From Bimastos eiseni (taxonomy: Eukaryota > Annelida > Clitellata > Crassiclitellata > Lumbricidae): a stretch of 64,000 nt of DNA. Every line of letters begins with the position of its first letter. The stretch's first letter is position 1. The position numbers and the translations under genes are program-made. This document shows, piece after piece, positions 51,201 to 62,100 of this stretch. The notes beneath the pieces are model-generated. The model worked only from the letters and a program-made list of their open reading frames with translations, did not search any database and was not told where the DNA came from. The stretch covers positions 25,417,485 through 25,481,484 of the forward strand of contig OY365806.1 of NCBI GenBank assembly GCA_959347315.1, written 5' to 3'.

Positions 51201-52331
51201 GTAAGAGTTACTCAATTTTTTCTCAATAAATGTGCATTTTTAAATTTGACTCTGACATGTTAGAATTTCAAGCAGTCTGATTGGCTGCAATTCATAATCT
51301 ATTGGTTGAAGTGTTGGACTGGCAGATGAAATTCAGAGGTTCAAATCCATGGTACTCCTAATGAATTCAACTACAGGGTGAGTTCAATGGGTATTTTGCA
51401 CTTAGAACAGTGAAGAATTCAGTCACAGATTAATAAGTTCTGCTGATTTTTAAAGAACTTTGAGTTAGGAAGATTTTTATTTATGTATTTATTTGATGGA
51501 AGTTTGGTCAAGTTTTATGTGAAATGTTTTGCAGCCTGAACGTCAGGAGATTTCGTCAGCTCGTAGTCAGAGTGAAGAAACCAGTAGAAGTCAGGCGGAA
51601 CAGGTCCGTAAATGTTCATTCCTAGGCTAACAATTATCATCATCTTACTTTAACTCATCTTAATCATTGTCGTGGTCAGGATTAATTATCACTATCATGT
51701 CACTGTGTGCTTCGTAATTACCATCTTCAAGATCCAGTGGTGTCTGAACATGGGCTGGTAAGGGCATCGACCACTGTGCCCCATCTCCAAATGAGTGGCT
51801 GCCCCCCTCCCAAAATGAGTGACTGGCCCCTCCCCAAATGAGTTACTGGCCCCTCCCGAAATGAGTTACTGACCCCTCCCCAAATGAGTTACTGACCCCA
51901 GATGGCTCCAAAAGGAAATCCTGGTTATTCCAGCAGGTACAGTTTGGAACAGACTATAGAAGTAGTTAAGAATTCTGTTGTTCTATCCTTATTGGTAAAA
52001 ATAAAGACTTTAGTCACATGCAATTCATGATGTCTATGATCTTTATATAGATTTTTGGCAGTAGTTAATGACCATCTTCTAACCTTCAAATGAAATGAAA
52101 TTAGTTAATATCAGGCTTTGTTTGCCTGTAGAAATTCTTTGCAGCCATATTAGCTCGTGTTTAGTAAGTCATGCTAATATATATATATATATATAGAGCT
52201 CCTTTGATGATTGAGAAATGTATCCTTTACTGTTGTCTTAAAACATTACTTCGCTTTTTTGTTAACAGAACGGTACCATTGACAAATTTCCACATGCAGT
52301 TAATGAAGGTCCATTCGTGACCCAACACTGA
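42179..52331 (+). CDS. TMEM145: TMEM145-like seven-helix GOST-family membrane protein, complete, 14 exons
   Basis: Exons: 42179-42277, 43329-43403, 43812-43886, 44937-45152, 45321-45405, 45969-46040, 46471-46620, 46872-47044, 47526-47698, 48407-48527, 49622-49681, 50737-50871, 51535-51603, 52269-52331 (stop TGA). All phases are compatible; about 521 residues against 493 in human TMEM145 as I remember it. Residues 1-22 form a signal peptide. A luminal GOST-type domain follows (WSFLARFCFLSDMGRL, YYDGPDQWPAVY, INPENNQ, WSGCQ, RSFRSARERWWYLAVARC, FSADEF). Then come seven hydrophobic helices from about residue 190 to 415, including GKGFTVTRGRIS, FFDPGDVLYIYESPPGYGL and KIVNGIDLGI. A cytoplasmic tail of about 105 residues ends the protein. 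The match to TMEM145 is far closer than to GPR180. Its molecular role is not readable from sequence; GOST proteins act in membrane trafficking or as surface receptors. The exon 1 donor is uncertain: GAG|GTTTTT preserves the family spacing, while ACA|GTCGAG is an alternative. Confidence 0.93.
43329..43403 (+). CDS. TMEM145: TMEM145-like exon 2
   Basis: Acceptor ttttcag|AAATGG, donor CCTCCG|GTATGT, 25 codons. It encodes KWSFLARFCFLSDMGRLHYV then FTFPP, a near match to the TRFCFLSDYGRL block of TMEM145. Confidence 0.9.
43733..43780. repeat. Perfect inverted repeat, 22-bp arms, 4-base loop
   Basis: Arms 43733-43754 and 43759-43780 are exact reverse complements around the loop CTAA. It sits in intron 2 of the TMEM145-like gene, 31 bases upstream of the exon 3 acceptor. 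Confidence 0.9.
43812..43886 (+). CDS. TMEM145: TMEM145-like exon 3
   Basis: Acceptor tttcag|GACTTT, donor GGCCTT|GTAAGT, 25 codons. Reads DFQPQTLLLYYDGPDQ then WPAVYKKGL. A perfect inverted repeat (43733-43780) lies 31 bases before the acceptor. Confidence 0.9.
44420..44870. repeat. Dispersed repeat, copy 1 (intron 3 of TMEM145-like gene)
   Basis: Shares ordered blocks with 47870-48135: GTAATCTCAA, TTATTCACAG, AGAGTCAGGCAG, GTGTTT(C/A)AG, and AAAGACCT. The minus strand reads FTNRAIAIAVPPLW, similar to the conserved end of LINE ORF2, so it may be a LINE 3' fragment. Confidence 0.5.
44937..45152 (+). CDS. TMEM145: TMEM145-like exon 4: luminal core
   Basis: 72 codons. Holds SPPHINPENNQAIILDVSEP, WSGCQPVIDNTTGSHVIQC, then RSFRSARERWWYLAVARCQN. 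Conserved cysteines (SC, GC, QC, RC) suggest luminal disulfides. The N-x-T in DNTTG is a possible glycosylation site. Confidence 0.93.
45321..45405 (+). CDS. TMEM145: TMEM145-like exon 5
   Basis: Acceptor ttttcag|GGACTT, donor TTTA|GTGAGT (phase 1). Reads GLFIKYEIHMTNGANGDLF then HEEFSADEF, the FSADEF block just before helix 1. Confidence 0.92.
45969..46040 (+). CDS. TMEM145: TMEM145-like exon 6: helix 1
   Basis: Acceptor ctttgtag|GT, donor GCAG|GTAAAC. Encodes ILEIDIAFLLILVVILILAI then ISAG: the first transmembrane helix. Confidence 0.92.
46471..46620 (+). CDS. TMEM145: TMEM145-like exon 7: helix 2 region
   Basis: Acceptor tatttag|AC, donor TTCG|GTGGGT. Reads LLFHTTYKMYLVSLSLECFY, then GKYANDGKDQ. 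The LLHTTYKM signature of the family precedes helix 2. Confidence 0.92.
46872..47044 (+). CDS. TMEM145: TMEM145-like exon 8: helices 3-4
   Basis: Reads ASFLIFILLLLLMGKGFTVT, RGRISTGGSIKIAV, then FMTLYTLTYAILFIYEAA. GKGFTVTRGRIS is the most conserved stretch of the family. Donor GCCGCC|GTGAGT, phase 0. Confidence 0.94.
47526..47698 (+). CDS. TMEM145: TMEM145-like exon 9: helix 5
   Basis: Acceptor attaaag|TTTTTC has a poor pyrimidine tract. Encodes FFDPGDVLYIYESPPGYGL, then helix LLVLQLVAWIYFSYACFF, KHYPEKSKFYTPF and a split Trp (TG|G). Confidence 0.92.
47870..48135. repeat. Dispersed repeat, copy 2 (intron 9 of TMEM145-like gene)
   Basis: Diverged relative of 44420-44700 in the same orientation, with the blocks listed there in the same order. 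Divergence is heavy, so both are old insertions. Confidence 0.5.
48407..48527 (+). CDS. TMEM145: TMEM145-like exon 10: helices 6-7
   Basis: Acceptor attctag|G completes Trp. Reads FLIGPIIVIIAYFGFPKYQR, AKIVNGIDLGIT, then FLAQAYLL. Donor CTTGCTG|GTAAGT, phase 0. Confidence 0.93.
48605..48850. repeat. GGGTAGG-type degenerate repeat
   Basis: Scattered GGGTAGG, GGTTAGG units at the start of intron 10. Confidence 0.65.
48925..49425. repeat. 22-bp tandem repeat in intron 10
   Basis: More than twenty units near TCTAATGACTTCTGTATTC, with TTTT, TGGT and TTGT variants. A block of variant units (around 48990-49085) recurs at 49110-49205. Confidence 0.93.
49622..49681 (+). CDS. TMEM145: TMEM145-like exon 11
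   Basis: 20 codons, FLTRPQNSNKNFPFHVRTSQ, matching the MTRPSAANKNFPYHVRTSQ that follows helix 7 in TMEM145. Acceptor acatttcag, donor CGCAG|GTGTGT. Confidence 0.92.
50067..50373 (+). pseudogene. Duplicate of TMEM145-like promoter and exon 1, inside intron 11
   Basis: This block matches 41952-42271 in the same orientation. Upstream DNA differs by roughly one base in ten plus small indels. The TATAAA (50233) and the 93 coding bases from ATG (50281) to ACA (50373) are kept, and the coding bases are identical by eye. After ACA the two copies part. No splice donor follows here: the frame runs on through NSSFLWGL to a TGA, giving a peptide of about 39 residues with a signal sequence. It is called a pseudogene only for want of a splice partner; a working alternative start is possible. 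Confidence 0.75.
50737..50871 (+). CDS. TMEM145: TMEM145-like exon 12: cytoplasmic tail
   Basis: 45 codons, IGILRAERKDDDSC, then PGPDFTTLFTVTKAVYTL. The VPNFTELF-like motif (GPDFTTLF) is shared with vertebrate TMEM145. Phase 0 on both sides. Confidence 0.88.
51290..51350 (+). mobile_element. tRNA-like SINE head remnant
   Basis: TTGGTTGAAGTGTTGGACTG resembles a tRNA D-arm with box A, and GGTTCAAATCC is a good box B 27 bases on. Lies in intron 12 of the TMEM145-like gene. No body recognised. Confidence 0.5.
51535..51603 (+). CDS. TMEM145: TMEM145-like exon 13: tail
   Basis: 23 codons with acceptor tttgcag|CCT and donor GAACAG|GTCCGT. The residues PERQEISSARSQSEETSRSQ then AEQ are polar and Ser/Gln rich; no known motif was recognised. 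Confidence 0.8.
51780..51902. repeat. 23- to 28-bp tandem repeat, five units
   Basis: Units near CCCCAAATGAGTTACTGA in intron 13 of the TMEM145-like gene, mostly CCCCTCC-linked. Confidence 0.88.
52269..52331 (+). CDS. TMEM145: TMEM145-like exon 14: C-terminus and stop
   Basis: Acceptor gttaacag|AAC, 20 codons NGTIDKFPHAVNEGPFVTQH, then TGA at 52329-52331. Candidate polyadenylation signals AATAAA follow at 52728 and 53206. Confidence 0.82.
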   Translation, partial: NGTIDKFPHAVNEGPFVTQH

Positions 52332-52748
52332 ATTCAACAGATGCACATCGGAGGTCACACTGCCTAATGACCTTGGCCAAAGTTAATGACAACAGAATAA
52401 TTGTTTTGTAATGTCTTTGGTTGATTGGCACTTTGATGGGTTGAATTCAGGTAGAATTTTGCTCATAGATATTATAAATTTATTTCATCAGCTGTACAAA
52501 TGGGGAGGCATTTAATGGCAAGTGATTTGGAGCATATATTTATGAGAGTTTTATAACATTACTGTATTACACATTGCATTAGTATCGATAGTTATTTGGA
52601 AGAATTGCTATATTATTAAATATACAATGAAAATTTGGATACATTAATCGACCTCATAAGATGTGGTAGGGAGGTAGAGATACACCTCTTGGGTCTTTTG
52701 CTTAGTCAAGAGCTACATAAACAGGCAAATAAACTTATTGATAATTAA

Positions 52749-53128
52749 ATGAGAAAGTTCATGGTACTTATGGATAACAATTACATGAGAAAGTTTATGG
52801 TACTTATGGATAATAATTACATGAGAAGGTTTATGGTACTTATGGATAATAATTACATGAGAAGGTTTATGGTACTTATGGATAATAATTACATGAGAAA
52901 GTTTATGGTACTTATGGATAATAATTACATGAGAAAGTTCATAGTACTTATGGATAACAATTACATGAGAAAGTTTATGGTACTTATGGATAATAATTAC
53001 ATGAGAAGGTTTATGGTACTTATGGATAATAATTACATGAGAAGGTTTATGGTACTTATGGATAATAATTACATGAGAAAGTTTATGGTACTTATGGATA
53101 ATAATTACATGAGAAAGTTCATGGTGTA
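52749..53128. repeat. 36-bp minisatellite in the TMEM145-like 3' UTR region
   Basis: Ten and a half units; the plus strand frame reads MRKFMVLMDNNY repeatedly because 36 is a multiple of 3. K/R and C/T markers show that units 1-5 and 6-10 are a 180-bp duplicated block. Not taken as a gene. Confidence 0.93.
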
Positions 53129-53209
53129 GTTAAAATAGCATATTATAGGGTGAATATGTCATATCATGGCATGATTTACTTATATATTTATGAATATTTC
53201 TTTAAAATA

Positions 53210-55990
53210 AATTGCATTTGGTATGTTCTTAAACAAACTTTGTAATAAATAAGGTTAAACATTTTGCAGAAACTAAAAAAATACAGAATATTGTTTCATC
53301 TTATGCAAAAAATTGTTGAGGAAAAGATCTGATGCTAAGAATAGGAGTTAAAACTGAAGTAATAGATCTGTTGGTGAGAATAGAGCAAAGTGTTCGGACA
53401 ATATTAATAGTCTGTTATATTTACTAAACTTCAATTTGAGAATTATAACTATGGCTCTTATGCTGAAAATGTATCTGGGAGGAAGTGAATGTTCTCCTAA
53501 AGTTGTAGATCTGGTCTGATTCAGCAATTGAATGTTTGCATGAAAGAATGCTGACATGCTGACAAAGAGAAAGGGTGTATCAAGTCCTTCAGTTAATGCA
53601 CTTTATTTCTAGGCATTTTCTATTGGTTAATTTGTGTTTCCAAGAATTTTACTAGTTGATTTTTTCGAAATTTCTATAAACTCCATTGTGTATTCTAAAC
53701 AAGCTCAAGTGGATAGTAAACAGTTGACCATGACATGAACTATGCAAGTGTTTCTTCTGCTATGATAAATTTAATATGTAAACTTGTTGAGCGTGATATA
53801 TCAGTGTATTTTAGTGATAAGCCTTTCTGATTACCACGTAGGCCTTCTCTGGTTGAATTGAAACAAGGACAGCTTGAATCTGTATAGTATTATGATATCA
53901 CTGCTGATAGTAATGTTGTGATCAATGTGTGAATGGTTTCTTAAACTACATTTTGTGTTATATTTACTAGATGGTTTTTTGATGTTATATGTTGTTTTCA
54001 ACATTTTGTAATCATTTTGCAGTGTCAATGCTTAGATTGCTAGTGTGACTGTCTTTCACCCCTTTGGCTGGATTTCGAAACCTGGTGCACAATCTCAAAT
54101 GGTTGATATTTTTTTAGTTCTTGATAGAATGGACACGTTTGCTCTTTTTTTTATTGTGCTTCAGCCAAATTACTCTTTAACCCCAATACAAAGATCCCTG
54201 TGTTTATGATTATAGACCTACTTTATCCCAGCCCCATGTAAGTTGCTTACATAGTAAGCTTAAGGGCTATTTTAAAACTGCGTTGATTGTCTTTTGGAAG
54301 TGACTACTAGTCAAATTCAATACTCTGCATTTGTGATTCAATAATATACTTTGTTGTTCGTCGTAGATACATTGCATATTCACGTTTTAGTCTGCCAAAC
54401 TGACAGGTAATTTAGTTGAAATCCACCTTGATGGGTGTAGCCATGAAAAATATTTGTGGATTTTAGTTTTTGGGTTTGGGTTTCATTGGACCTGGTAATG
54501 TTTATAAATTTTTAGGGTCTAATAGCATTAGTGCAACCATATCCACATATTGGATTTGGCCAATGCTAATTGAAATCATAGAATGACAAGCAACATTTGA
54601 AAATATTTTAAGTTTAGAGAGAGATGGAGAGAGTTAAGAATCTTTAAATATTATACTTTCTAGCAATCTCATTTCATAGCACTAGATTTATCTGATTTTG
54701 TTCTAGTTTAGACCAACATAAATATTATATTGCATAATTTTCATGAATTTTGTGATTTCGAAGTGAGTTTTATGTTTATTAGAATTAAGTTTTCTGACTA
54801 AGGCCTGTACTTAAACTATTGTGTGCTATGACGAACTCTGAGAGTAAGCCTACGTACTCTTGTTTGCAGAAAATAAATTGTTGATTGATTGTTGATTTTT
54901 ATGCTTAGGATCGATTAACTTAAAGACTTACATTTCTAGATATCGAATCACCGAAAATAACAAAAAATTAAATGGAACCAGCAGAATTATTGTATGTCCA
55001 CTCTGGGACAAATAGGACTAGGCTACGGAAGGAATATGAAGCCGCAACGTGCCAGCCAATCAGTTATCGTTTTTCTGATACATTGCCGGCGATGTCAGCG
55101 GACTGTGGTCGACTTTGTGAAATTGTGATGAATAAAGTGACATCCGGGAGCTCGACAGGATAGGTGTTGAGTTATACCTAATCGCCGGAAAGTTCATCAA
55201 AATTTATGTTACACATTTCTGCAGCAATCCTATATTGGGTCTAGACAGACAGACAGTATGCCCAATAATAATAATACGTCCGTATCCTACATCACTGCAT
55301 TACGTAACCCCTCTGTTTATTTGGATGTAGGCCCTACACACGTATTGATGCACATAATAATAATTATTATTTATATGTCCGTATCCTACATAGGACTGCA
55401 TACGTAGGCGATATACCTATATGAGTATATGTAACCCCATCTGCGTCTATGGATGTAGGCCCATGTACACACGTAATTTAATGCATAATTTATTAACTAT
55501 GATAAAAAAAATTATGCTGTAAGATTCATAATAATGTTATAATTTTAATCGCAATAAAGTATAACATTTCTTAGGAAAAGAATACAGGCGCTATGTATAT
55601 ATTGTGGAAGGCCTACATTAGGATACATTAGATGGCTAAACTGTAGTTCGGTTCAATTTGACAAGATTAGAATAAATATTTTGGATTATATCATTTGATT
55701 TGCAAGTGGATTGGGCTGTAATGGGTTAGATTTGACTAGATTGGATTAGAGTTGTCTGATTTGATTGGGTTGATTTGGATCCAAAGCCCTGAAATGTACG
55801 CAGCTGAGGCTCATTCAGGTCACACCACAGCAGCCGCAGCAGCAGCAGCTGACAGGTCCTGCTGTTCTCTGCGAATATCGATGTCTTTTGGGATTAACCG
55901 GATTCAGCGACAGACGAAGACGAATCAATGCCTGCTTTGTCTGCCTGCTTTTTCATCTGTCTTTCTGTGTTATCAATAGGGCGTCTGTCT
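53210..55990. other. Unique AT-rich DNA, no gene recognised
   Basis: Downstream of the TMEM145-like gene. AATAAATTGTTGATTGATTG near 54870 looks like a LINE tail. GATTTGATTGG-type degenerate repeats occur at 55690-55790. Confidence 0.5.
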
Positions 55991-56024
55991 ACTTTTCCTT
56001 CTGTCTTTCTGTCTTTTTCAATAA

Positions 56025-56027
56025 GGC

Positions 56028-56095
<68 letters not shown>

Positions 56096-56096
56096 G
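56025..56096. repeat. (CTGT)n microsatellite
   Basis: About 65 bp, pure. Confidence 0.95.
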
Positions 56097-56104
56097 ATTT
56101 TGTT

Positions 56105-56590
56105 AATATGCGTGAAGGGGGGAGATTTTTCTCGGTCGGTATCAGATCGTGCTCTGAGAATTCATGCTGCGGCTAAGATAATAGAGAGTAATAATAGGGC
56201 AACTGTGGTTATCGATTTATGGCGTGCTGACCATCTATATAACAATCTTCCGCCAAAGGCCTAATATATGTGCATTCAAACAGAGTCTACGCACTTATCT
56301 GATTGACGATTGCTAAATAATAGCGCATAGCACCTCGCATTTAAATTTACCTCTTTCTTTTCTCTCCTATTGTCTGTTTAGTTAACTAGTTAAGTCCTAC
56401 GGCTAATTATTCTATGTCATCCTAAATCAACCATCTGTAAATATTATATTACCCGGTTAGCGGGACAATTTGTCCCTTTAGGGTTTTCGGTTCCCTTCAT
56501 CCCAATACGATTGTGAACATGTTTATGTTTTCTCTGATTTATCTTGTAATGCCTTTGCACCAATAAACATTATGGTTATGGCTATGGTTA
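56105..56590 (+). mobile_element. LINE 3' end sharing its 3' UTR with the 34-kb element
   Basis: Starts in coding remnant AAKIIESNN, then DLWRADHLYNNLPPK. The 3' UTR holds TTAGCGGGACAATTTGTCCC (56457-56476) with a hairpin, AATAAA, and ATGGTTATGGCTATGG as a tail. The corresponding segment of the 34-kb element reads CTAGCGGGATATTTATATAT, the same layout. Confidence 0.65.
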
Positions 56591-57309
56591 ATACATGTTA
56601 CTACATATATGGGCAAAAATGCATTTGCAACGGAGCCAGCCATTTCTAAATTTGCTTTCACAAATTTCAAGGTTATGGAACAATCTAGAGTCTAATAATT
56701 ATGTGGTCGTCTACGTGTAAGCTACACACTACACGTTAACCTACAATTCCGAGTACAAGTACACCATTCAAACGGAACGTTAATCTACTTGTTCAGATTT
56801 TTTAAAGTATTTACCTATCGTATGCTGTAATTTATGGTGTGATATTCTCAGACCGAAGGCAAGGACTGAGCCGGTAAAACTCTTTTTCTGGACTATTATT
56901 AAGATTAGTATTCTTCAGCAATAACATTGATGTTTTATGCGTGTTATTCCGTTTCAGCGTCTTAATAAATTGAATTGTTTTTAAAAAAGGGCATCGGTCT
57001 TGGTCTTGGTCTCGGACCACCCAGTCTCGGTCTTGGTCTCGGTCTTAGTCTCGAGGTTTTGGTCTCGTGCCCAACACTGACAAGCTCTCTAGTTAGAGAC
57101 AGGGAATATATTCCTTATTTAACGTCAGAAGAGTTATCCTTTAGTTTCTGTTCCCAACTGAATGTCGGTCTTCCCTCGTTTTGTTTGTCTGCCTTTTATC
57201 TTGCTGCTTGTCTTTCTCACCCGCGTCTCGACCTACAGCCTGCAAGTCGTGCGAAGGCTAGTCTTCTCACGCATGATAATAATAAAATAATAAAATTTAG
57301 TAGTAGGCC

Positions 57310-57475
57310 CTACCAAGCTAGTTGTGGAAGTAATTGTAGTAGTAGTAGTGGAAGTAGTGGGAATTGATGTTGTTGTTGGCGGTGGAGGTGGTGGTGTTGG
57401 TGGTAGTGGTGGTCGTGGTGGTGGTGGTGGTAGTGGTGACGATGACGATGGCGATGATGATGATGATGATGATTA
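57310..57475. repeat. (GTA/GTG)n and (GAT)n trinucleotide array
   Basis: GTAGTA, then GGTGGT, then GATGAT units. Confidence 0.9.
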
Positions 57476-58095
57476 CATCCGTCAAAATCTGTCACGGTAT
57501 TTTTGCGCCTGTTGATTCATTTCGCTGCATACCTCTGTCTAAGTCTCTCTATGTTTGTTCTTGTATCTCTATCTATGTATTTCTCTCTGTTTCATTCTCG
57601 ATGTCTCTCTAGTGTTGCCATTCAGCGCTGCAGACATTCAATCGTCACACCAGATGTCGCGTCAATGTACATAGTCTTCGCCTCTGTACGCGATTTGCAC
57701 GAACCAATTCCCAACACTCGTCCGACGCAGTTTCCGAGTACGTGGACCGAAGCAGGCAATAACACAACAGCAATACTACACCAAGCAATAGAAAACGAAA
57801 TTCTGGCTGAACATTTGAGAAATAGCATATTTTGTATGCAGTATATGCATCAAAGAATTGCCACCGAGAGCACGTTTCTGAAGCTCAATCTACGAGTACT
57901 TAGTCTGGGTACTGATTTGCAGCTAACCAGTCGCAGTCGAAAAGGTACGTAGAGAAAACGAGAAGTTGGCCGCGATTCAAGTTTCACGGTTGCTGATTCA
58001 AAATTGCACCCAAGTAGAATCGCAAGTTGCACTGAAATAAGTACCCAGTGGAAAGTACCAATTAGTTATTGTCATTGAATCAAAGAAGCGTCTCC

Positions 58096-58237
58096 ATGGG
58101 TCCAGTTGGAAGCAGAATCTGTAAGACTGTCCTTGGTGAAAGACCCGAGACGATGTCGATTGTCAAGTATTCGGACCTCGGAGAACTGACTGATCCAGAA
58201 CGGAAGTTGGTCTCTCTGATTGGTTGCTACTACTATG
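58096..58237 (+). CDS. GAD: GAD-like exon 1 (N-terminal leader)
   Basis: Reads MGPVGSRICKTVLGERPET, then LGELTDPERKLVSLIGCYYY. Donor TATG|GTAGGC, phase 1. Joined to exon 2 it gives YYYDLLPRIEPE. No database-recognisable domain; cysteines such as C10 could in principle be palmitoylated as in GAD65, which is speculation. Confidence 0.65.
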
Positions 58238-59083
58238 GTAGGCATAATAAATGTAATCATGTCATCTCTTGTTCGTCGCCGTCGTTGTAAACCTTATCAA
58301 TATCATCATCAGCAGCAGCATCATGATCATCACTTCAACATATATTTGATGATAAGCTTTTAATTTTAAATGATCCGACGAATTAGACTATGTTACATTT
58401 CGAAGCGTATATCGGCAATACAAAGCAATATAAAGCACTTGAATAACACTATAAGCGTTCACAGCAATAACCAGGTATTACGCCGACATAAAATGTTTTC
58501 GCTAAAAAGTATGCCAGCGTGCGCGGAATAGCGTATTCTATATACCGTACAATTAAATCTGGTGCAGATTATCAATTTCATGACAGATTTATTTTGAATA
58601 ATGTTAGGTCATCGTATATAGGCCTATAGGGACCTACCTGGTTAATTGCGCGGTTATTGCATTATTTTTTATCTTGACAATGGTAGGCCCTATACGACGT
58701 CATGTTTTCATGCTGAGGACACTTACCTTCTTCTTGCACGATTTTCGTACTGGGTAACAGCCACTGTTTGGTGCAAGAATGAGGTATGTCGACTATCACC
58801 ATAAAATTTCTTCTAGTGTTAGTCGACAAATCTTATTCTTGCATTAAACGATTGTGGTATTGCATCTGCTAGAAAACAACCTTTGTCGACAAAACCTGTT
58901 ACTGCACACGTGATGATATTGATGGTAGAGTGTTATTAATAGCAATAATCCGTTATGAAGCAATATGTCGTATAAAAAATCATAATGTTGTTTTTCACAT
59001 TGCATCATATGACAATTTCATGAAAGACGATCTTAAGTTACAAGGTGTTTCAATCATTTTGTGGATTGTTCGTCAAATTATTA

Positions 59084-59148
<65 letters not shown>

Positions 59149-62100
59149 GCAAACATTTATAAGGCGTCCCTTCAAGCTTCCTACTCAGAGACGACATCTG
59201 CACTGATCTACATAATGTTAATGTCAATATCATCATCAAATAGTCAGGCGAACACGAACACGCTGGAATAATAGACGACAAGAAGAGTCACTATCGGCAA
59301 GGTCCCGCAAACACATTAAAAACCCAGTCAACAGATTATCATCTCGAACTGAAGGTTGGACTGAATGGATTGTTATTCTAACTTCAAAGTTCCTGGTCAA
59401 CGTAACGCCGATATAGAGGAGCGAAGACAGGCGACGAGGGTAGCCCCACACACCCCCTTCGATGCCATCCACAGCCGTGGCTTAGATACAATAGTTTTAA
59501 GTATGGAATTTTGAAGTCATTTTTCAGAAGCTCATGATTCAGACTTCACATGCCTGGTTATTGCTCTCGGTCGACGCTTCGATACAGTTCGATACACTAC
59601 ACTGACTTTTATTCTAGCACAAAGAATGAAACAGACCGGGTGTGATCACGTCAGGTTAGATTAGACTACGTGTAGAATTTATTATAACGTTGACTTATTG
59701 GATAAAGTTAAAACTAGAAAAGATGAGATCGTGTTACGTGTTTATCGGTATTGTAAGATTGAGTATAATCTATTATAATGGTAAAAAAGAGATTATATTT
59801 TAAGCGTTACATTCTGCGTGGTCATAATTGTCAGATCTACTGCCTCGAATCGAACCTGAGTGTGCCAAAGCTGGCATGTGCCTGACCATTGGAGATGGTC
59901 CATCGCAGATCTTCACCAAACTTAGAACACGCTTGACTGAAGAAATCGGTTAGCATCCTTTCATTCATTCGCTGATTTCTGCGGTCGGTCGATTCGAAAT
60001 TTGCTTCCATCATTATTCTCAGTCATTTCATGCCAATCAAATAACTTTGATGTCTTGAATTCAATGTTATTTTCCGTAGTTTTATATCGTGCCCACTTCT
60101 GCTTATAAAATGTGTCAGGTCACTCAATTCAATGCTGACTGGTAACGAGATAGACTACAAATTGTGTGCGGAGGATATCCCGTTATCATTTTAGTTGACT
60201 AACTATCGTCTAATCCCGTTAAAGTCCCAATAACCTGTCTTGCCAAGAACCTTCGTTTCAGCTACGTGTATGTTCTGTCGAGAATGGCTAGCAAATCAGT
60301 TTAAGTCTTTCTGAGACCGAAGGCACTCTCCTTGATTCAAATAAATAGCAGCTCCAAAAACACGTCTGACTTGAATTTCCTCAATCATTGGATGCACTTC
60401 TCAATGATGGTAGCCTATGTGCATGCTGTCAAAGCATTATGTTTGATTCGTCATGACATTTTCTGTCTTTTTCATGTTAAGGACACTTGCAAATCATTTT
60501 CAATTTCACGCACTGGATGTTAATGATTTGTTTTCAAACTTGGTTGACTATTGCAACTTATTTCTCGTTGCTATTATTAAGTTGTATAAGCATAAATTAC
60601 AAATTAGGCATTGTCCTCTAGCACAGTTACAAGAAAACCTTCAAGATTGCCAATTGCTCCCAAATTGCTCACGTTACTCTTCGTGGTTACCCATCAAAGA
60701 TATGATGTCCGTGTCTCGGTCTTTTACAGAGGATGCGACTCGCCATCTTGTGCAGAGCCTACTCCTGAGCCGAATCGATTACTGCAATGTCGCCTTTGCT
60801 GGCTTGCCACAGCGCAGTATCATTCGGTTTCAGGCTGTCATCAACGCTGCTGCTCGTCTGGTATTGCGGTTGCAAAAGTTCGACCACATTTCAACCGCGA
60901 TACAAGACGAGCTTCAGTGGCTTAGAATAGGCGAGCGCATCAAGCTCAAACTCCGCACTCTGATGCACAAATGTCTGAACAACTGTGCACCACGTTATCT
61001 TGCAGACCACATCAGGCCAGTATCAGATGAACCCAGCAGGTCGCGAATTCGATCTTCCAAATCGTTCGATGTTTTCGTCCCAATTAAGAACCAAGACTAA
61101 AAATGGCGGTCGGGCCTTTTGGGTCGCTGGCCCATGTGCCTGAAACAGTCTCCCTGCAACCATCCAGGAAACCAAAACCCTCCCTGTCTTCAAAAAACAG
61201 TTAAAATCTTACTTTCTTTGTAGTGCTGAGAATTAGTACTATAATCTACAGGCAACTGTCATATAAAGCACCTTACAAGTAGCTTGTAACTGACGGCGCT
61301 ATGCAAATTATAGAAATCACAATTACAATATTCGAATGAGTCCAGTTAAATACCTGACTTATAATTTGTAGGATAGGAGGCATACCATGCCAACACTTGA
61401 ATCAGTCAATCTGTCTTTCTTCCGTGCTTACTCCCAAAACAATAGAAATTTCACTCGATCAGTGACCTCCGTGATCTTTGTTGTGTCTCGTATCAAAACG
61501 GCGGTAGATTCTTACGCGCCTCCTATTGCTGGTTCGAGACTTATCGGGACTCAGTTCCATTCGTTCTATCAGTCCTATGACATTGTTATCGAGGTGTTAA
61601 GCTTAAGACTCATCTCTTTCAACCTACTTACCAACCGTAATACCTGTCTTCTCCCATGGATAGTGACTTCCATTACTATTTCACTTGAGTCGTGACCAAC
61701 ATTGATTGATGTCGTGGGGTCAATTTGAAGGCGCTATTGCAGTTACTAAATTAGTTTTGTTAGATAACTAAATCATTGCTGCGACAAATTCATCATTCTA
61801 TCATGTGTCATTTAATTGTGTAGATCAACTGAGTCCATTTCGTTATATGGAAAATTCTATGCGTGAATTTCATAGTTTAACTCGTGAATTTATAATAATA
61901 CATTATTAAGTTTCATCGGGTAATATCTATATATAGTAATTAACCGAATCCTTTATTAACACTTTCCATCTCGCAAATAGGTAGACCCACATCTGGACCT
62001 CTGGACCCTGATTCTCTTACATCTGTGTTCCTATTGGGTGTCCTGTCGCATCTGCTAAACTACATCCGACAGACTAACGACCGCACCTGCCAGGTTCTCG

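Noticed and set aside
52749..53129. 126-codon MRKFMVLMDNNY repeat protein
   Set aside because: Explained by a 36-bp minisatellite in the 3' UTR region; kept as a finding but not as a gene.
57503..57952. 149-codon open frame upstream of the GAD-like gene
   Set aside because: No recognised domain, begins in repeat-derived sequence and lacks clear splice or promoter context; could be chance.
58735..58790. Possible minus-strand mini-exon with a strong GTAAGT donor (WLLPSTKIVQEE)
   Set aside because: Only 12 residues, no homology, and it lies inside the plus-strand GAD intron 1.
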